DNA of 64,000 nucleotides, from positions 15,164,001 through 15,228,000 of the forward strand of contig NC_092475.1 in NCBI RefSeq assembly GCF_047495875.1. The letters run 5' to 3'. The notes beneath the pieces were generated by a model. That model saw only the letters and a program-made list of their open reading frames with translations. It made no database searches and was not told where the DNA came from. The DNA is from Pithys albifrons albifrons. Its lineage: Eukaryota; Chordata; Aves; Passeriformes; Thamnophilidae. Position 1 is the stretch's first letter. Each line of letters begins with the position of its first letter. Of this stretch, positions 1 to 11,149 are shown in pieces. Made by a program: the position numbers and the translations under genes.

Positions 1-455
1 CTTCCTCAGCGCCGTCTCTCGTGGGACTCCCCAGGCTCCCCGGGGAGGAAGGGCTGTGCAGCCACCAGGGCCCCTCGGCCCGGGGCAGGCCCGGCTGCCG
101 CCCTTGCTGCGGGACCCGCCGGAGCCAGGCGGGCCGGGAGGGCGGGCGGAGCCCGGCGGTGCCCGCTCGGCCCCGCGGGCAAACAGCGGCACAAACTGCC
201 CGGGCCCGGCCCGCGCTCGGGGGCGCCTCTGCCCGCCGGGCCCGCCCGGGGGAGGCCTGGGGGTCGCTCCCGCCCCACCCGCTCGGCCCCGCGGCTCCGG
301 CCCGGCGCTGTGGGAGCTCCGGGGCCCGGCGCGGCCCCAGCCGCCCCGCTCGGCCCCGCAGAGGTCAGCGCGGCGGAGGCTCCGGGCGGCGGCCGCGCCA
401 CAGGCCCCGCGGCGGCGGGCCGGGCCGGGCAGGGTGGCAGTCCCGGGCGCCTTAC

Positions 456-479
456 CTGCAGCGAGGGCCCGGCAGGCAT
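456..479 (-). CDS. Candidate first coding exon of an unnamed minus-strand gene
   Basis: On the minus strand an ATG at 479 opens eight codons (MPAGPSLQ) that run exactly to a consensus splice donor, CAG|GTAAGG, at 456/455. The exon would begin upstream, around 600-700, next to the NRF1 motifs, and its intron would run off the left edge of the window. Phase at the junction is 0. I do not recognise the peptide. It could instead be untranslated leader, because the frame is also open upstream of the ATG in this GC-rich DNA. The gene would be divergent from NDRG3, whose probable promoter is about 10 kb away. Confidence 0.4.
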
Positions 480-605
480 GTCGGGGCGGCCTGAGCCGCC
501 GGCGCCGCGGCCGCTCGGACGGGAGCGGCACCGGGAGCGCCGCTCGCTGCGCTCGGCCCGCGCCCGCTTCCGGCAGCGCCACAAAGCGCACGCTGGGCCG
601 CGCCC

Positions 606-617
606 TGCGCATGCGCC
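606..617. promoter_or_regulatory. NRF1-type motif
   Basis: TGCGCATGCGCC is a palindromic match to the NRF1 consensus, placed just upstream of the candidate minus-strand exon in a CpG island. Binding is inferred from the motif only. Confidence 0.6.
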
Positions 618-696
618 ACATCGCCACAACACCCCTCCCCACCCCGGCGCCCGGCCCCTGCGCCGTCAGCACCTAATAAGTCGCGGGAGCAGGCTG

Positions 697-707
697 TGCG
701 CATGCGC
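697..707. promoter_or_regulatory. Second NRF1-type motif
   Basis: TGCGCATGCGC, an exact palindromic NRF1 core 91 bp from the first copy in the same CpG island. Confidence 0.6.
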
Positions 708-940
708 GGAGCGGGCGCCGGCGCGCCTGGCGCTACCGCGGTGCTCTTCCTCTTAAAGGGACCGCGCCCGCCCCGGGACCGCCGCAGTGCCGTGCCCGTG
801 CCCCGCCGCCCGGGGCCCGAGGGGCCGCTGTCCCCCCTGCAGGCAGAGCCGAGCCCGTCCGGGCCGAGTCCCGCGGGCAGCGCCCGGTGCCGCTCGGGCA
901 GGGCGGCCGCGGGTCCTGCTCCGCCGCGCTGCCCCGGGCC

Positions 941-1026
941 GTGCCCTGCCCCCTTCGTGCCCTGCCCCCTTCGTGCCCTGCCCCCTTCGTGCCCTGTCCC
1001 CTTCGTGCCCTGTCCCCTTCGTGCCC
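941..1026. repeat. 16-bp tandem repeat, about 5 copies
   Basis: The unit GTGCCCTGCCCCCTTC repeats at 941, 957, 973, 989 and 1005 and is partial at 1021. The last two units differ by one C-to-T change. It sits at the edge of the CpG island and generates long spurious reading frames. Confidence 0.9.
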
Positions 1027-1228
1027 GGCCCGCTCTCGTTTGCTGCCCCCCGTCCCCCGGGGCGCACTCGGGACGCGGGTGCTGACCGAGCGCAGCGGGT
1101 GGGACCGGGGTTCGATCAGCGGGGCAGCGCGTTCTGCCCCTCTGCCCCCCAGGGAAGACCCCCCCGCAGGGCTGTCCCAGCCCTGGGCAGCAACAGCGCA
1201 GGGACTGGAGGGGCGAGGCCGGGGGGGC

Positions 1229-1639
1229 ACAGATGCTCCAGGGCTGGAGCCCCTCTGATCTGGAGCCAGGCTGGGAGTGCTGGGGGTGTCCAGCTGGGGA
1301 AGAGAAGGCTCCAGGGAGACCTGAGAGCCCCTTCCAGTGCCTGAAGGGACTCCAGGAGAGCTGGAGGGGGACTTGGGACAAGGAGCTGGAGTGACAGGAC
1401 AAGGGGAAATGGCTTCACGTTGATAGAGGGCAGAGTTAGATTGGGTATTTCTTTGCTGTCAAGGTGGTAAAACACAGTTTTCCCAGAGAAGCTGTGGCTA
1501 CCCCTTCCCTGGAAGTGTCCAAGGTCAGGCTGGACAGGGCTTGGAGCAACCTGAGCTGGTGGAAGGTGTCCCTGCCCGTGGTAGGCTGCTTGGACTAAAT
1601 GGCCTTTAAAAAGTCCTTTCCAACTCTGTGATTCTGTGA
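1229..1639 (+). mobile_element. CR1 LINE, 3' end
   Basis: This is the classic CR1 3' untranslated region in sense: a pass through the 'GGAAGTGTCCAAGG..CAGGCTGGAC' segment, then 'GGACTAAATGGCCTTTAAA', then the terminal 8-mer repeat region (TGTGATTCTGTGA). It is 5'-truncated, as most avian CR1 copies are, and abuts the CpG island. No intact reading frame remains. Confidence 0.85.
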
Positions 1640-3110
1640 AACAGCCAGTGCAAAAGGCAGCCCAGCACTGTTCATGGGTGGTGTTCTCAGGGCCCCAGCG
1701 AAGGGCTGCTGTCCCTGCTCCAGCCAGGCTGGGCAGAGACACCGGGCACTGTGCCTGTCCCCCCGGGCCGGGCTGCGGGGGCTGCGGGGGCTGCGGGGCT
1801 CTGCCAGCCTCGGGGGTGCTGCTGGGAATGTCATCCCGTCTCACAGGTCCCTTTGGGGCTGTTCCACAGGGGCTGGGGCTCCCGGCCCTTTCTGCAACAC
1901 TCAGCTGCTGCTCCTTGTTCAGTGCAACAGGAGGATGTCAACCCAAACAAACGGCAGCTTGCCGAGAGATCTTTAACCCCTTCTGTAGCCATCCATTGAA
2001 GGAACATAACACAGTGCAGACCGTACCCCTGCCCTGCAGTAAGGACTCTGTTCAGCCCAGCCTGTGCTTGAAGGCTGCTGACAGCCGGGGATGTGAGTTT
2101 TACAATAAAGATTTGCTCAGTGCTTTTACTGTAAATCCGGTCCTGCTCTTTGTCCTGCCCCCAAGGGGAGAGCGGGGCCCTTGCAGGACACACCCCTTCA
2201 CAGAACCAGGAATCTCTGGTACCTGTTAAACAGAAAGGACTCTGGAGTGGTGTTAGTGAGGCTGCTGGAATGGTGCAATGTAGCATGAATGGAGAGGACT
2301 GAGTGGAACGGGCATTTTGTGCACGAGCAAAGGCTCAGAGCCAACAGCCCCACGTGCAGAGAGGTGAAATTCTGCAGAGCTGCTTATGGACTCCTGTCCC
2401 CCAAACCACAGTCTGCTTGCCAAGCCCATCTTCCTCTCAGCCTCTTACCTGCTAGATCAGAGGAGCAAACGCTCCTCCCAGTCTCCTACATTAAGCTTGA
2501 CAGCAGCAGAGGAAGGGAAGTTGGAGTTCACCTGCAGTAGCCCATGGAGAGCCACCTTTCCCTGTGTGTTCACTGTGTGTGATTCAAACCCACTGAGACT
2601 GGCCTCAGGGGTGCCAGCTGCCGTTCACCCTGTGTGGATTCTCCATATATTATCACAGGGCTCATGCACCTTACCATTGTCACGTTACTTGGATTTATGT
2701 GTAAAAAACATAAGCTCACAGTCTCTTTCTTCCCTGTCCTTTCAGAACTCCCTCTCCAAAGCCAGGCTGCAGCAGGGCTGCTCCTGGGGCACCCTGGAAG
2801 GTTCCCGTGCCCAGCACCCACACTGATCCTGGCAGGACACTGCTGGGCACTGAGGGGCTGGTGATCCACGCAGGCAATGACCCGAGGGGTTCAGGCCTTG
2901 TGCCCTGGTGGCATTAGGGCACACTCTGCATCTGTCCCTGACAGCCCTGTGCTCCATGGATCCCACATGCCAGGTCATTGAAACCATGTCATGCAGTACA
3001 TCTGGTTGTCCCTTTCACCCTCCCAGCCGGGGCAGGGACTCTCTGCTCCTGGTCACTATTGGATTCCTGTGGTTTCAGACTAGAAGTCCCCTCACCAGAG
3101 TCTTGAGTAG
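1640..3110. other. No gene recognised; one poly(A)-signal-like site
   Basis: I see no exon or repeat that I can name. An AATAAA at 2104-2109 is followed by a GT-rich stretch and could end a + strand transcript coming from the CpG island or an upstream gene. Nothing else supports a gene here. Confidence 0.35.
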
Positions 3111-3840
3111 AGGTGTTCTCAGCCCTTACTCTGCATCTGGAACAATGATCTCATCGATGTGCTGCCAACATTTGGGCCATCACCCTGTTCCAGTGCAGCC
3201 TGGATCAGTCCATGATGAATGGTAAGGCTGTGCTTCCACCCCTGGGACAGTTGATTCCAGGTGTATTGGACACTCCTCCACATAACAGTGACCAGTGACT
3301 TGCACGCTGCTGCCACAGGGACAGAGAAAAACATATGGGCAATACCAGCTGTAGCATCACTGGGCTGCTCAGACTCCAGTTTGTACTGGAGCTCCAGCAC
3401 ATCCGGTATAGCAGCACTTGGTGGTGCCATGACTTTGTTCAGGTTGTGATGGCCCACTGTGAGCCTCCCCCTCGCAGTGCCCATGTGGGGCAGTTAAAGG
3501 GTGAGAAAGTCCTGCTGATCATGGTCACAAATCAGTTCATGGACAGGAACTGGGGAGTGCCAGATGGTGGGGGATTGCCAGGCAGTGGGGGATTGCCAGG
3601 CAGTGGGGGATTGCCACCTGTACACCGCTGGGGGACACATCACCACTGGCTGCTCTTCAGCCTTGCAGCAACCCCACAACAGGGGCCAGGCAAGGGAGAC
3701 AGCTGCTTAATTTTCTCTGTGCCCACAGCAATGACACCAAAGGCCCAGCAGTACCCTTTTGAGTCCTCCAATAATCCTCCCCTGAGGAAGTCTATGCCAA
3801 GGATACATAGGTTGCCTTTGCCATTTGTCCCCTGTTAAGT
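3110..3840 (-). pseudogene. Decayed ERVL-like pol fragment (protease to RT)
   Basis: Read on the minus strand from about 3830 down to 3119, this follows the same order as the intact pol at 38.9-42.1 kb. First comes the protease C-terminal segment with an ILGIDFLRGG-like stretch (about 3830-3760). Then comes the RT entry segment with ELQYKLES, QYTWNQLSQGWKHS and HHGLIQAALEQG (about 3450-3180). The frame is broken several times and the catalytic YxDD segment is damaged. An 18-bp triplication (3567-3616) lies inside it. It is an old relic of a class III-like element, in the opposite orientation to the young copy. Confidence 0.8.
3567..3616. repeat. 18-bp tandem repeat, 2.8 copies
   Basis: Units starting at 3567, 3585 and 3603 (GTGGGGGATTGCCAGGCA) are identical where complete. 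They lie within the ERV relic and so arose after it inserted. Confidence 0.85.
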
Positions 3841-3889
3841 TCACTTCAGCCTTCAATACAGGCAACTGTTTGGCTTCACCAGCTCATTT

Positions 3890-4012
3890 CATTCAGCTTT
3901 TATTGCTGAGTGTGACACCATATGGTCTAGAATACCCCTTTGGTCAGTCGGGGTCAGAAGGCTGGAATGGGATGATCTTTTTCCAACCCTGTGATTGTTC
4001 TGTGATTGTTTT
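3890..4012 (+). mobile_element. Avian interspersed repeat fragment followed by CR1-like tail
   Basis: About 3905-3950 contains GTGACACCATATGGTCTAGA and CTTTGGTCAGTCGGGGTCA. The same ordered motif, diverged, recurs at about 56650-56695, so it belongs to a dispersed family, probably of LTR-retrotransposon origin. About 3960-4012 (GGATGATCTTTTTCCAACC, then GTGATTGTTCTGTGATTG) matches a CR1 3' terminus with its 8-mer tail. Confidence 0.55.
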
Positions 4013-6136
4013 TTATGGTAATGTAATGATTCTAGAAAAGATTGTGCAATAAGACATTAACTTAATCATTAAAATTTAACTGCAAACAGAAAAAGAAACA
4101 AGAGGAAAAGGCAAGCTCGGGGACTGCAATGTGCAGGTCAGCTGGGCAGTCCTTGTCCTGTGGGGTGCAAACAGCCTGCACCTGGCTGGGCCTTGGGCCA
4201 GATCTGTGGCTGTCCAGGTGTCCATGCACAGCTCCAAGCCAGCTGGTGCCCAGCCGCTGGTACTGGGCAGCCTTTGGTGTTTGTGCTCTGCAAAACACAG
4301 GCATGCTACCCACAGAAATGGAATGCCAAAACCAACACCAAATTTCCAGGAGCTTGTGTGTAGGGGCAATAACCCCAAAGGAATTCCAGCAAAAGGCTGT
4401 GGGTGTTGGGAGACACGAGGCCAGGGGAGTAGAAAGAGAAAAAGGGCCAGTATCGAGTGAGGGTCCCCTTTGCCCACAGCCACCACTCAGGCTTAAACCT
4501 GCTTGTGGTCACCACGTTGCAGCAGCAGCCTGTGTGTGCTGTGTTTTCTCATCCTGTGACCCAAGAGGATTTGATGGTGCACTGTCAGACACAAGCCTGG
4601 CTGACCAGGTAGAAGACAGCAGTGCTCAGCCAGCACTCTTCACCCTGGATTGGAACCACAGCTCTCAAAAGAAAAACAATGTCAGAGGAAGACCACTGGC
4701 ATTCAAAGAGCAAATAGAAAGGGTTTGTTTTCTTGCAAGGCCTTTTTCTATGCTAGAGACTGTCATCCATCCACTAATGGGGCTATTAATGCCAGTCTAC
4801 TAGTTACACTCTCTGAGAAGCCCTGTTGTGGTTTACACTGCAGGCAGCAGCATCTGGGACAAGGCGTTATGTAAATTCCACTGAGAATGGGAAAGTAAAA
4901 ATGCAGTTTTCAATTCTTTCTCTGAAAAGCTCTTTTCAAACTTCGTGGCTCATTTTCAAATCTCATCTGAAATGGTTTGGTCAGGAGTCACTGGTTTCTC
5001 CCCATCCAGTGCCTCGGTACTGAGAGCTGCAGGCAGGGAGGCATCACCCCATGCCACCCACACCAGCCCCCTCACAGCTCTCCCCAGCACGGGGGGGGCA
5101 CACAGAGGTGCCACCACCCACCATTATTGTGGGGTGCCCAGTGGACACAGCTGGCAGGGAGCAGCAGCCTGGTCTGGCAGTGGGGATGGGTTTGGCCCTG
5201 GCCTCCTCAGCCAGGTGCTCTGCTGTCTCCTGGCACCCAGATGGACCCCTGCCCTCACCTGTTGGGGACCTCCAGCCTCTTTGCTTTGCCACTGAAGCAC
5301 TTTTCCTGCTATAAAATCATCATGATCCATCACTATTTTTACCAGATTTTTTCATATTTCTATCAATCACATTCTCTGGAATAGAATCCATACATTTTCC
5401 TGATAGAGACAGTAAACTCAGTGGTCTGTATTTCCCCAAATCCCTTTTAAAAAGTGGAATGGCATTTGCCATATCAAGGGCATTTCATTCTGTGGTTACA
5501 TAAGCAGGTAGATGACTAATGTTTGTTTAGTCTACAACACAGGAGCGAGTATGATCCAGTGTGAGCAGTTTCTTCTTATGAGCATTTTGTGTTACGATTT
5601 CTTCTACTTACTTCAGTTTGAAACAGATTTTCTGGCTGATTCATTCCCCATAAAGAAAAATCTCAGCCAGAGAATAGCCTGAAGGTGTTTTGAAGTAAAC
5701 AGCAATGCAAAAGCTTCAGCTGCCATCCCAAAAACCTTTTGGACTTTTTCTAGGCATGACCCTCCCTGCTGTTGGATCATAAGCAGAGTTATCTTGACTT
5801 TGGACATCACAGAGAAGTTTTTCATCCCACCCTTGTCCATCCCACCCTGCTCCTCCTGGGCTCTGCCTGTCCCCCTGCCCATTCCTGGCACCCAGCTGGG
5901 CAGACAGCTTGGGAGCTTCCTGCCACCCTGTCTGCCTAGAAAGACACCCCTGCCCACAGCTGCCTGCCTCAGAGCTCCTGTGAGCCCTGTGAGGAGCAGG
6001 ACTTCTCCTGCCCACTGCATCAGGCACAAGATTTGTCACAGTCACCTGTAGAGAAGCAAGTGTTGTGCTGTGACTGAGCTTCAGATCGTACCTAAGGTAT
6101 AGCTCTGTTTTACAAGCATTTCATTAAAGTAAGAAA
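4013..6136. other. No gene recognised
   Basis: Unique-looking intergenic sequence. Reading frames here are short or lack any recognisable domain. Confidence 0.5.
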
Positions 6137-6640
6137 TGTTGGGGTTTTGAGCTCCCCAGGTTTCGGCCCAGAGTCAAAGACGTAACCTCCATAGGAGTAT
6201 TGGTCAGTGTTCTGATTTATTGTTTATCCCATATTCTCTGAGTCCACGAATAGTACAGGAACATCACTGGTCAATGGCCAGGGCGTGCTACCAGCTGGAT
6301 TGGTACTTTTCTCCAAGCTATGCCCTTCTGTATCAATGTGTTTACCTGCTTCTCCCAAGGGCTGCCACATTCTTTCTATTGTTTACTGCTCTTCTTGAAG
6401 CAGGCTCAGGGATACAGGGGCCCTGTTTCCCTCTCCATGGCCTGGGCTGTGCACAAAACCTTCTAAGTTCAAATTTCTTCCAACATTTCATCAGTTCTGT
6501 GTTACAGTGCACCACACATTTTCCTACAGGATTCTATTATTCATGTTATAATTCACTAATTGTTTTACAAACATTGAGTGTATTTCCACTCCAAAGCTCC
6601 AACCCAAAATACTCAGCTCCCAGGATCATGCATTCAGTTA
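6137..6640 (-). mobile_element. Possible solo LTR, right end uncertain
   Basis: The left boundary TGTTGGGGTTTTGAGC, read on the minus strand, gives an LTR-like 3' end (..AAAACCCCAACA). It is preceded on that strand by AATAAATCAGAACACTGACC, a plausible poly(A) signal and R/U5 region. I could not find the other end or a target duplication, so the extent is a guess. Confidence 0.35.
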
Positions 6641-6649
6641 AATCTATAC

Positions 6650-6790
6650 CCATATTACATCAGTTTGCTATATATTATCATGTATATTATATTATACAAT
6701 GTATAAGTCATATACCATTACCGTATATAATAGATATCTATAATCTTAACCATTCATTTATGTACATTTACATTTATATGTATAGCTTGA
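6650..6790. repeat. AT-rich low-complexity tract
   Basis: A run dominated by TATA, TATAT and ATTATA words, imperfect, with no coding signal. Confidence 0.6.
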
Positions 6791-9408
6791 ATCTGGGTAT
6801 TTTGGCTACTTCCTCAGCATGCTCTTCTGCACCAAGTTAATACTACAGGTGTCTTGCAAAGATTTTCTTCCCTATTATTGGAACCCTGATGAGGTTGTCC
6901 CATTTAGAGCTTTTTCAGAAAAAGAGATGTGAAAAAGTGCATTCCATCAGTCACATTTCCCCATTTCCCTTCACTTCCACTGCACGCCTCTAATGTATAG
7001 CTGTATTTTTCAGGCATGCTGAGCTTTCATTGCTTTAGTTTCCATTCATACTTACAAGGAAGTGAACACAGATGGAGAAACTGCTAAACAGGTGAACAGT
7101 TACTGATGGAAAGGCATGGGTTTGCAAAGAAGGAACGTAACACAATCTATTTGCTAGGCAGGAAGACAGGAGCCACCTCTACTTGCACAAGCAGAGCCAG
7201 GGCTCCCAGCAGCCCTGCCTGGAGCCAGGGCCAGGCTTGGGCAGAAATGGAGTTTTACTGAAAAGGAGCAGAAGAGCCTTGCATGTTTGGCAGCTGGGCA
7301 GGTGCATGGGCCCTTCACACCTGGCCCGTGCCCCCCAGCCACAAACCAGCTCGCCTACACCAGGAGTTCTGTGCCTGGAGAACACTGAGCAGCCAAACCT
7401 CAGCCCAGTCCAGTTTGCACCAGGAGCTGCACTGCCCCACTAGACCCCTCAGGAAATGGTCAACACGATGGATGTGCAGTGATGGTGTGGAAGGTGTTTC
7501 CTTTGCAACATGCCAATGAAACAAGCAGAGTGCTCCTTTCAACTCTTCCACTTGCATGAAAACCCCAGAGAGACACAGATGAACCATGAGCTGTGATACA
7601 AAGCAGTTGGGTTTCTGGAGAGCAGCATTACCACCCTGCCCTCAGCATTACAGTGCTCCATCCTATGGGGAGGAGCAGCCTTTTGCAGGAGTTCTTTGAG
7701 TCAAGGCACACACGCAGGAGCTCTCTGGACTCAAGCAGCCCACAGCACAAGCCCTTGCAGCAGGTCCTCTTGCACAGCCCCTTATGGGCCTGCCATTCTC
7801 TCTGTACCAAGCCCCAGCTGGGACTGGAGAGGAGCAGTCACCACCCTGTGCAGCCTGGGAAGGTGTTGGACAGCAGGAGAGCCCCAGGCTGGCAAGGCAG
7901 AGCTGCAGGCAGGTCCTGTAGGACACCAGGCCCAGCTGGGAGCTGCTGGGGCAGCTCTGCTCTCTGCAAAGGCACAGGAAATCAGTCACACTGGCCCAGG
8001 GGATCTGAGCAAACCTGATGAGGCCCGTGGATGTAGGGATGGTACAGTCATGCTTGTGCCCCTCTGCTCCCCTGAGTGCTGCAATAGAAGACAGAAGTGC
8101 CTGCTCAGGACCAGCCTCAGTCTCTTCACAGCCTCTGACTTGATTCCTCCTGTTCCTTTCTGGTGCTCAGTGGAAACAAGCCACCCATCAACAAGGGACA
8201 GCCCTCAACAATCAAATGAGTCTCCTGTGGGAAAATCAATGGAACAGGCTCCCTTTGCTTTGCAGTGCAGCAGCACATATGCTGCATGCTTTTTTCTGTG
8301 CTGTCACAAAAGCTGTCAGAGGGAGAAATGTTAAATTTTGAATTCCTTGCAGAATTAGACCAGTCCCAGCAGCCTTCCAGCCCAGTCAGATTGCTTTGAA
8401 GAAGACACTTTTGTCAAAGGTGATGTCTCTGGCAGACACTCTCCATCACAGAGTGCTGAATGCAAATATGCAGAGATGTTGGAGCATCTCTGATTACAAC
8501 CAAAAACAACAGTATTTTGGAAGATCTGACTTGGATTAGGCAGAAGAGAGGCTGGCAGAGACAGATTGAATTCTAGTTGTTATTTTCCAAATACAGTTTT
8601 CCTCTGAATGCAAACACTCCATTTAGCTGCACTGAATGTGCACATTTGAGCAAGTGATGAGGGAGGTTTAAGTTGGCTTAAAGCAGTTTTATATTTTTTT
8701 TAGCAAACAATTCATTTTTCTATAAAGCTTGAAAAATAATTAATTGAATTAAAATACAATACTATTTTAAGCTTGTCTTACTATTTTGAACTACAGTCCT
8801 GGATGGAGGGAGCAGTGGCTTTACTGCCACTGATGTACATTGGCTCAAGTAAGCTGTAGATTTTGGCAAGAAAGAATGTTCAGCAAAAGTTTTGTGAAGG
8901 ACTTGGGGTGACATGAGAACGTTTACAGCTCCACCCTGCTTTTTCAGAAATGAACAGCAATCTGTGCTCTCCTGGTGTGAAGTCAGCTGGTCCATCCAGG
9001 GCCTCAGCAGCCCCATCCCCTTGGTGACCCAGAGCCATGCCATGCCAGGGCACCTGGCACCAGGGGGACGTGTCCGAGTGACTGCAAAAGCACCGCGGAC
9101 CCCCAGCCCTGACTGCCCTTACAGGCACAGAGCCACCTGCTCCCCAGCCCTGCCCTGCCCACACCGTGGGTAGCGCTACACTGGATGCTCAACACCACAG
9201 CGGGTGGTTTGGTACCTCACTGCCGGCAGCACTGCTTTCCTTCTCTGAGAAAAATAGAAACTGACACTCCCTGTGAGAATTGCAGGGAAAAAAAAGAAGT
9301 GGGTCAGTCAAAAACACATGGGGAGGAGGTGCTGTCAGTCAAAGCAAATGCTGCTGCCTTTTGCAGGGTCCTGGACTACTGTTCTGCAGCACATGTATAG
9401 ATGAAATA
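6791..9408. other. No gene recognised
   Basis: I see no exon with supported splice sites and no repeat that I can name. Confidence 0.5.
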
Positions 9409-9495
9409 ACATAGAATCACTAAGGTTAGAAAAGTTCTCTGAGATGATCAAGTCCAATTCCTAACCCAACACTGCCAAGGCCACCACCATGTCCC
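9409..9495 (-). mobile_element. CR1 LINE 3' end (outer part of a split copy)
   Basis: Begins ATAGAATCACTAAGGTTAGA and continues through GATCAAGTCCAATTCCTAACC to the ACCATGTCCC segment, the reverse complement of a CR1 3' end. The next CR1 segment resumes at 10011, so the copy is interrupted by about 515 bp. Confidence 0.8.
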
Positions 9496-10010
9496 TGTGT
9501 TTGAGGAATCCATTGGGTGCAGGTGGCCCGGGGTGCAGCTGCAGTGCCAGGGGCAGACTGAGCTCTGCCCGCAGGGAGCCCGACACAAGAGGAACTGCCC
9601 CTGTGCATAACAAAGGGCAGGGGGACCTGTGGCCAGCCAGGTGCCTGCACACTCAGAGACAGGCAGGAGCTGAGGACTAGGCAGGAAGAGTTGAGACTTA
9701 CACGTGCTTGGACTGCGAGTGGATAAAAGCACAGGGATCTTTTGTTGGGAGTCCCTCCCTGGAGGCACCAGCTCGAGCTGCTTCTGTTACTGCGCCGTGA
9801 ATAAATTGCTTTCTGGAACGAGACATCTGAGGCTGTGCCGTGGGAAACCCACTCTGAGCGTGTGAGTGGGGTGTGCAGGGAGCCAGGCGGGACCTGCGGG
9901 GCACGGGAGCCGCCGCTGCCAAGGGGCTTCAGTGCCGCAGGTGCAGTCTGTGGTGGGAGTGGCACTGCCGGGAGTCCCGGGAATGCTCACACCGACAAGT
10001 TTCCTCTACA
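9496..10010 (+). mobile_element. Solo LTR inserted in a CR1
   Basis: This 515-bp block separates two pieces of one CR1. It begins TGTG and ends ACA. Near 9722 it has GGATAAAAGCACAGGG (TATA-like), and 76 bp further GTGAATAAATTGC (poly(A) signal near 9799), the U3-R layout of an avian ERV LTR of ERVK type. I found no target duplication at the ends used here, so the exact boundaries may be off by some bases or the element may be rearranged. Confidence 0.6.
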
Positions 10011-10212
10011 CTCAAGTGCCACATGCACAAGTTTTTTGAACACTTACAGGGACAGTAGCTCCAGCGTTGCCCTGGGCAGCCTGTTCCTGACCGCCCTTTT
10101 GGTAAAGAAAATTTCTCTAATATCCAGTCTAAACGTCCAGTGGCACAACTTGAGGGCCTTTCCTCTCGTGCTGTCATTTGTTCCCGGTGAGGAGAGCCCG
10201 ATCCTCACCTCG
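10011..10212 (-). mobile_element. CR1 LINE (inner part of the split copy)
   Basis: AAGTGCCACATGCACAAG, GGGCAGCCTGTTCCTGACC, AATATCCAGTCTAAACG and CAACTTGAGGGCCTTTCC follow the CR1 consensus order on the minus strand, continuing directly from the piece that ends at 9495. Confidence 0.8.
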
Positions 10213-10559
10213 GGAATGTTTACCTACAGACGCCCCCGCTCTGCCTCGCCTCCTCCAGCACCGCTCAGCATCAGCGTTCAGCTCCTCAGGCATTTCGCAG
10301 TACCACAGGGTGGCACTCGGCACCAGGGCACGGGGGAGGTTTGAGGAGTCCCTTGTGTTCCAGTGTTTGGGTCAGGGCTCTGCGGGGTACGGCGGCAGGC
10401 GCGGGGGGTGCGGTACGACCCCGGTCGGTGCGGGTTTGCGCGTGGAGACGGTCCTGGCGAGGGGCAAAGGCCGCAGCTGTACCGGCAGGCAGCGGGCTGG
10501 CTGTGCGGGCCCGGGCGGCGACAGCGGGACAGCCGTGCCCCGGGGAGCGCTGCCCGGCC

Positions 10560-10870
10560 CCGAGCGGCGTGTGCGGGGCTGTGTGCGGGGAGCGCGGCCC
10601 GGCCCCAGAGGCGTGTGCGGGACTGTGTGCGGGGCTGTGTGCGGGGAGCGCGGCCCGGGCCCCACCGCCGTGTGTCGGGCTGTGTGCGGGGCTGTGTGCG
10701 GGGCTGTGTGCGGGGAGCGCGGCCCGGCCCCCACCGCCGTGTGTGTCGGGCTGTGTGCGGGGCTGTGTGCGGGGAGCGCGGCCCGGCCCCAGAGGCGTGT
10801 GCGGAGCTGTGTGCAGGACTGTGTGCGGGGAGCGCGGCCCGGCCCCCACCGCCGTGTGTCGGGCTGTGTG
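10560..10870. repeat. G-rich tandem repeat in CpG island
   Basis: Alternating words TGTGTGCGGGGC and GGGAGCGCGGCCCGGCCCC recur about eight times with variable spacing. The array is strongly G-rich on the + strand. Long reading frames in several phases come from the repetition. Confidence 0.85.
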
Positions 10871-11101
10871 CCCTGCGCTGCCTGCCCGGCTCCGCCCGCA
10901 GAGCCCTCGCTGCCGGGGAGCCCGCACGCCGTGGGCAGCCCTCGCCGCCCGCACTGCCCGCACTCCTCTCTGGCCTCTCTCCCCTCACTCCTCTCTCCCC
11001 TCCGTCCCGCACTCCCCTCAGTCCTGGCACTTCCCTCTCTCCCCTCAATCCCGACACTTCCCCCTCTCCCTTCACTCCTCTCCCCCCTCAGTCCCTCACG
11101 G

Positions 11102-11117
11102 CCGGCAGGGGGCGCTC
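11102..11117 (+). promoter_or_regulatory. CTCF-type motif
   Basis: CCGGCAGGGGGCGCTC matches the vertebrate CTCF core with one deviation at the third base. It lies 170 bp before the probable exon 1 donor. Occupancy is not shown by sequence. Confidence 0.55.
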
Positions 11118-11132
11118 CCCGCGGCGGGAGGC

Positions 11133-11141
11133 GCCATGTTG
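11133..11141 (+). promoter_or_regulatory. YY1-type motif
   Basis: GCCATGTTG contains the YY1 CCAT core in the context common at vertebrate TATA-less start sites. Confidence 0.4.
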
Positions 11142-11149
11142 CTCTCGGT

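Larger units (their letters stand above)
1..1100. promoter_or_regulatory. CpG island, probable promoter
   Basis: The stretch is extremely G+C rich with CpG throughout, in contrast to the AT-balanced sequence after about 1.6 kb. It carries two palindromic NRF1-type motifs (606-617 and 697-707) and no TATA box that I can see, which fits a TATA-less housekeeping promoter. A splice-donor-like site on the minus strand at 455/456 suggests transcription leftward out of the window. Whether a + strand transcript also starts here is unknown. The long reading frames on both strands are a by-product of the base composition. Confidence 0.75.

Noticed and set aside
4129..4803. 224-codon + frame
   Set aside because: No recognisable domain, composition like surrounding intergenic DNA, no splice or promoter context.
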